A stretch of DNA of 64,000 bases, from NCBI RefSeq assembly GCF_020497125.1, contig NC_059081.1, positions 18,695,105-18,759,104 on the forward strand, written 5' to 3'. This DNA comes from Mauremys mutica (taxonomy: Eukaryota; Chordata; Testudines; Geoemydidae). Every line of letters starts with the position of its first letter. Positions within the stretch are counted from its first letter, which is position 1. The position numbers were made by a program, and so were the translations under genes. This document shows positions 58,685 to 64,000 of this stretch, piece by piece. The notes below the pieces were generated by a model, which was not told the origin of the DNA, ran no database searches, and worked only from the letters and a program-made list of their open reading frames with translations.

Positions 58685-59705
58685 AAACAGTGAGGTGGCA
58701 AAATTTGCAGATGATAGAAAATTACTGAAGATAGTTATGTCCAAATCAGAGAAGAGTTACAAAGGGATCTCATAAAACCTGTGACTCGACAACAAAATGG
58801 CAGATGAAATTCAGTGTTGATAAATGCAAAGTAATGCACATTGGAAAACATAATTCCAACTATCCACACAAAATGATGAATCTAAATTAGTTATTACCAC
58901 TCAAGAAAGAGATCTTGGAGTCATCGTGGATAGTTCTTTGAAAACCTCCACTCCACGTGCAGCAGCAGTTAAAAAAGCTAACAGAATGTTAGGAACCATG
59001 AGAAAGGGGATAATAAGACATAAAATATTATAATGACTTTATATAAATCCATGGTATGCCCGCACCTTGAATACTGCATCTCAAAAAAGGTATATTAGAA
59101 TTGGAAAAGTTACAGAGAAGGGCAACCCAAATGATGGAGGTTATGGAACAGCTTTCATATGAGGAGGGATTAAAAATACTGGGACTTTGGAGCTGGGAAA
59201 AGAAATAGCTAAGGGGAGGTTATGCAGAGGTCTATAAAATCATGAATGGTTTGGAGAAAGTGAATAAGGAAGTGTTATTTACTCCTTCACATAACACAAG
59301 AACTAGGGGTCGCCCAATGAAATTAATAGGCAGCAGGTTTAAAACAAACAAAAGGACATACTTCTTCACACAATGCACAGTCAACCTGTGGAACTCGTTG
59401 CCCGGGGATGTTGTGAAGGCCCAAAGTATAACTGGGTTCAAAAAAGAATTAGATAAATTCATGGAGGAAGGTCCATCAATAGCTATTAACCAAGATGATC
59501 AGGGACACAACCCCATGCTCTTGGTGTCCCTAAACCTCTGATTGCCAAAAGATGGGAGTGGATGATGGGATGGATAACTCAATGATTGCCCTGTTCTGTT
59601 TGTTCCTTCTGAAGCACCTGCCACTGGCTATTCTTGGAAGACAGGAGACTGAGCTAGATGGACCATTGGTCTGACCCAGTATGGCCATTCTTGTCCTGTC
59701 TTGTC
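58685..59705 (+). mobile_element. CR1 LINE, plus strand, 5' truncated in RT
   Basis: It begins at the RT catalytic region ('gtggcaaaatttgcagatga' encodes a VAKFADD box) and ends at about 59705 with 'ggtctgacccagtatggcc' and 'attcttgtcctg'. This is the same 3'-end subfamily as 40027 and 41894, in the opposite orientation. The open frame at 59242-59541 (99 codons, with '[19 protein letters not shown]') is the CR1 C-terminal segment. Upstream parts contain stops and shifts. Confidence 0.8.
59242..59541 (+). pseudogene. CR1 ORF2 C-terminal remnant
   Basis: A 99-codon open stretch contains '[20 protein letters not shown]' and '[16 protein letters not shown]', the conserved end of CR1 ORF2. It is cut off from the RT core (58690-59230) by frame changes and stops, so it is not a functional gene. 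Confidence 0.7.
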
Positions 59706-62700
59706 TAAACAATGAACAAGTTTCCACAAAAGCTGGTGAGTAACAGAGTATGGAAGCTGAGGGCAGGTGTGTCATTCTAAATAGTTTTCCTTGCAACTTT
59801 ATTTTTCTTTTTACTGTGTTTTTGTACCTCTTGATCATATTGATTTTATTAGCTGTGCTAGTTTAGCAGTTCTCTGGATGAGTGATCATAATTATAACAC
59901 ACTGCATAGCTGGGTAAACAGATCCATTGAGAAACTAACAGTTTTAATTGTCTAACTGCAAATAATCATCAGTTTTTTGCAAATGCCACTTCTCAAACAC
60001 CATTTATTTGTTGCTACAAATCCTATAGCACCTCTTCATTATTGTGTAGGAAAAAAAGGAGACATTCTATGTTGTTATAATTCATAAATTTCCCCATACA
60101 TGTTTACATGTGCTGAAGAATTGTAAAATTGTCCAAAGCAGATGAGCAATTAAGTGACAAAATGCAAGATAATTTTGATTTCATCTACCTAATTGCAACC
60201 TCTTTATTTGTACCTTTTGCCTTTGTTTTGACTGCTGTATTTGAGTTCAGACACTTGGCAGAATATATTTAAAATGTTTGTTTTAAGGTTGAATAGTAAA
60301 TGTAGCAGTAGGGCAAATGTTTCATATTTCATAGACAGTAATTGGTAATCATTATAAAATCCCATCTGAGAAAATAATGTTAAAAGAACATTTAGGCTGC
60401 AAAGTGAATCTCTCAAAATTCAGGTGATGTTAAAGTGAAGGATGCTTGTAACCAGAAGCCTCACACTTGTGGGGGTGGAGTCCTGGGAGGGTGTGTGTTT
60501 ATGTGCCAGGGAGGCTGAATGGTTAGCGCTGCATCCAGTGATGTGCGGCAGCTGGATAGAGTGTTCCAACACTCAGGGGTGGGTGGGTGGCGGAGGGGTG
60601 GGGGGATGGACAGATAGAAGATCTGCACCCAGAGAGTATGCCTAGGGACTCCAAGAATTGGGCAATGGCTGGACTCTGTTCAGGATTGAAACACTACAGG
60701 GGGTCCTAAGCACAGAGGCTTGGATTCCCCTTACAGCAATCCTAGTGGGTGGTCAGGATGGGGAGCTCGCTAGGATCTGTGACACAATAATAATGGCCTA
60801 TACTGTAATGAAGAATTTGGCCAAAATCTGAAGGTTCTTTTTTTTTATTACTACCTAGCCAAGCCTTATTCACTGGGCACATGCAAAGTTTGCACAATTA
60901 AAAAATAATAAATCTACAAAACTGAATGGTTGTCTCTTATGAAGGGTTTCAAAGATGTGCAATGTGTTCCTAAATAGGATAAATACCAGAGGGGAAGTTT
61001 AAAGAGGAAATTTCTGGACAATATCAGTTCTTTAACATGTATAACTGTGAGAGGGAATGACCAGTGTGGGGAAAACTAATGATGTGGTTGGTTCCAAGAC
61101 CATATTGTTCCTTTGGTGACCCCCATGGTTGTACCAATGGATTCAGTGGGAGTTGTGGGCACTTAGCAATTCACAGAATCAATCTCTTAGATGAAGACTA
61201 AGTCATTTATTTTCACTTTATGATTTGAACAGGATTTGCCCTCAACCTTTGGGTTGAAAGATTAGTGCATTAACCCTTTGCATATTGTTTAAGTCTTTGC
61301 AGAAATTTCTCACTATTGTTTAATGCCAGTTAGCTCCACTTGTGGTAGCAATGTTGGAAACCCTAGTGTAGCATGGTCTGTGACAGAGAGGGCAACTTCC
61401 TGCCATATCTTTGGGAGATCTTATTGAATTCTGAATCTTTGGGGTCCATTGTATTAAATGAATGATTTATGTGTGATTCTGTTCTGCTTTATGGAGGAGG
61501 GCTGCCATAGCTCCTTCAGAAACCTAAAATTGTGGGTGGTGATTTATGGCAAAATGGCAAAACACTCAGATTGTAATACCCAAGAGAGGTACTACCTCCT
61601 GGGAAGGCTCGCATATACTAGTTCAGATTGGATTCCTCAGAGACCAAGAGCCAAAGAAAGGACTTTTGGATAAATAGCCTGAGTTTAAATTGACTCAGGG
61701 CCCTTCTGCCTGATCCAGCAGATGGATTTTCTATTGGGGCTGGGGGAGGGGATGATGCACCCTTGCAGAAGGCTTAGAAAGACTTTAGCTTGCTAGGGGC
61801 CCATAAGACTGATGAGTGACTTCTGGTGAGCTTTTAGCATGCGTATTGGAATGTTTGGTTTTTTTTATGATGTGCTCTGCAATGCTTTCATCTGAAGAAT
61901 AAATGTTCTTGCTTAGAAAGAGCATGTAGTAACTTGTAGCTCCTGGCAATACATTGGTCATAGCCCTATGAGAGAGTACAGCACGGGCACTGGCCTTTTA
62001 GGCAGACTTGCTTGCTGGGATTATCACTGTATTGAACAGGGAATTGTGCAGTCTTAAAAACCCCGGTCAGGAGGATGTGAGACATGAGACTCCACCCGGT
62101 GACACCTGGGAGCTGGAAACCTTTAAGTGGGTGACCTCAAGGGACCCCAGGGGTAATATAGGAGTAGTTACCCTGAAATTGTGCTGCAGAATAGTAAGCA
62201 TCGTGTCATCTAACACTGCTCAGAGTAGATGATATGGTGCTTAAAATTCCAGCGGCAGGTCTACCCTTGGGCTCTAGTAATTGCTGCCACTAGTGGAGCT
62301 GAATGGTGTTAGTAACAGTGGAAATTTTTGCAAGTTTCCTTAGTGTAGACGAGTTCTTACTCTTTAGATTGTAGCATGTCTCTTTGGAAGGAAAACAAAG
62401 ACACTGGACACATGCTCAGTTTCAGTGAAAAAAGTTATTGCTCCTTAATGTTTTTATATGTAAGTAAATTGCTGAAGCGAAAACTCTTTATAAGTATTGC
62501 TTATTCCTTCCGAGTGGGTACATTATATTTTCTTAGGAATTTGAGTACTTCTGGAGATTGTACATGAAGGCTTTCAAGGCAGTTTCCAAGCTGGGATGGT
62601 TCGTTTCTGGCAAAAGCCTCTTTTGTTTTATTGGGAGGTGACTACAAAATTCCTGCTACTGCTGAATCTGCAATTAGATTAGAATGATTTTCAGTCTTTT

Positions 62701-63221
62701 TGGCCTTAGCTTGATTTGGGGAATGTCATGATACAGTCTGTGAAATGTAACAATCTGATCAATTATAAAGAAGAGTTCCTGGACCAAGGAGCATTCTTTC
62801 TGTTTTCCAGTTAACCCACTTATTGAGTGAAAAGCCATTTTCTAGGATGATCGTTTTTGCTTAATTCATAGCACTTTTTTTTGGTAAATGTAGTTGTAGA
62901 AAGTCTAAGTTCCAAACCCAATTTTTCACCAAATAGCTAGTTCATATTATTCAACCACCTGTGGGAAGAATTCTCTCTGGCCAAGTCATGTTTCCCTGTA
63001 GGGGAAAATCTGCAGGGGGGGAAGAGAGAGAAACACGGTGAGGTTCCTTTAAAGGCATTTTCCCCTCCCTGTCAATTCTTCTGAGGGAGTGGAGGACCTG
63101 AATTCTCACACTGTTGATAAAGCACTATATGAACCCCTCTTGTGTGGTTTGGAGGCATGAGTCCCGCTTCTGAAAACTTTCAGGACCCCCTCCCCCCTTA
63201 AGGGGATGGGTATTTTCCTCA
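59706..63221. other. Background; possible LTR pieces, not resolved
   Basis: At 60450-60785 a G-rich segment ends 'ctaggatctgtgacac', and at 61660-62230 an AATAAA-containing segment (61899-61904) is followed by 'ctccacccggtgacacctgg'. Both look like pieces of LTR retroelements, but no boundaries, duplications or coding motifs could be fixed. A motif copy, 'atggattcagtgggagttgt', is at 61137-61156. Confidence 0.3.
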
Positions 63222-63944
63222 TGTGAAAGCAGGGCTGTCCCTACTAATTATAGTGCCCTATGCAGTCCGAGCACCTGCTCTCCCCACAACCCCTGAGGGT
63301 CTGGACTGCGCTCAAGGCTTGCGGGGCCGTGGAGGCAGGAGCTGTGGAGGGCCACTTTGGGGGTGGGGCACAGGCCCAGAGTGGTCTGGGGGTTTACTGG
63401 GGGGCCTGGTGCCAGCAGCAGGAAGTGGAATGACCTGGCCCTAGCTTGCTCCGCCTCCCCCCGCCCCAGCCGTATTGCTCAGGGGAGGGGCTTGAGGGAA
63501 AGGGTCTGCCCACCCCCCCCGCACTCACCGGCGGTGGGAAGCAGAGCGATACAGCGGGGAGCCAGCAGAGTGGAGCAGGCTGAGGCTGGGTTGCTCTGCT
63601 TCCCACCACCGCTGGTGAGTGCAGGGCCAGGCCCCCCTTGCTAATTCCCTGGGCCATGTCTGTTGTTGGGGGAGGGGGCTTGGGAGAAGGGGTGGAAAAT
63701 GGGGGCAGGGTGGGGGTGGGAAGAGGCAGGGCAGGGCAGGGGCGGAGGGAGTTGTCCTGGGCCCCGCACCCCCCCCTAGGAATGAACAGGGGGTGGGGAT
63801 GGGGTTGGCTGCCACCGTTGCCACATACGAAGCACATATGTAGGGCACATATGTAGGGCACCATTAAATGTGGTGCCCCAAATTTCGTGATGCCCTACGC
63901 AGCTGCGTATTCTGCATATGTCTAAGGATGGCCCTGTGTGAAAG
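63222..63944. mobile_element. hAT-like element (63230-63936) with exact 8-bp TSD
   Basis: It starts 'cagggctgtccctactaat' and ends 'tctaaggatggccctg', diverged inverted repeats. The 8-bp duplication 'tgtgaaag' is exact (63222-63229, 63937-63944). The 707-bp interior is GC-rich, with inverted 'gcagagcgatacagcgggg'/'ggttgctctgcttccca' blocks. Near its right end, 'gcacatatgtaggg' is present in two tandem copies (63833-63861). Open frames inside are artefacts of composition. Confidence 0.85.
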
Positions 63945-64000
63945 GGACTGTGGAGGAAAGTTAATATAGCTTTAGCTTTGCTGTGGAATCCCCACAAGTT

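Noticed and set aside
63357..63864. Open frames up to 156 codons on both strands
   Set aside because: They are proline/glycine-rich frames within the GC-rich hAT-like element 63230-63936.

Overview
This window looks like non-coding vertebrate DNA from a turtle genome. I infer turtle from the repeat mix: several CR1 LINE subfamilies, a Penelope-like element (PLE) whose short copies carry the 'tagactaacagacgt' core, a PIF/Harbinger-like element with 'ggtctgcactacg' ends, tRNA-derived SINEs and many short hAT-like elements with CAG...CTG ends. I recognise no host exon, rRNA, functional tRNA gene or CRISPR array. Nearly all long open frames are chance frames in GC-rich transposons. The long frames with recognisable homology are retroelement frames: a PLE C-terminal frame with a GIY-YIG nuclease, and CR1 reverse transcriptase remnants.

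Layout. 1-10.6 kb: AT-rich background with hAT-like elements at 636-1286, 2574-2772, 4715-4950 (inside an older tRNA-like repeat) and 9938-10632, plus a tRNA-SINE at 8690-8880. 10.7-14.3 kb: a broken minus-strand CR1. 14.3-16.3 kb: a probable minus-strand LTR split at its TATA box by a 1.3-kb PLE. 16.6-18.5 kb: possible decayed coding remnants. 19.7-20.7 kb: a solo-LTR-like element. 21.4-22.5 kb: plus-strand CR1. 23.6-25.7 kb: Harbinger-like element with a Myb/SANT-like remnant. 28.8-38.5 kb: scattered MITEs and SINE pieces. 38.5-43.1 kb: an unclassified repeat followed by an RTE-type LINE cut by two CR1 insertions. 45.6 kb: a foldback PLE copy with a perfect 50-bp inverted repeat and a hammerhead-ribozyme-like core. 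46.6-49.9 kb: hAT-like elements, one nested inside another. 54.4-59.7 kb: two more CR1s and an ancient SINE/L2-like repeat. 63.2 kb: a further hAT-like element.

Target-site duplications (TSDs) could be read directly at many elements: about 8 bp for hAT-like elements, 12 bp for PLE copies, 7 bp for two CR1 copies, and TAA for the Harbinger-like element. These fix element ends and relative ages. The point most worth following up is the PLE family. It combines a still-open endonuclease frame, short foldback derivatives, precise 12-bp TSDs, insertion into a TATA box, and a motif matching a small hammerhead ribozyme with a reduced stem III. Family assignments rest on recalled knowledge and visible motifs. 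No search or folding program was run.
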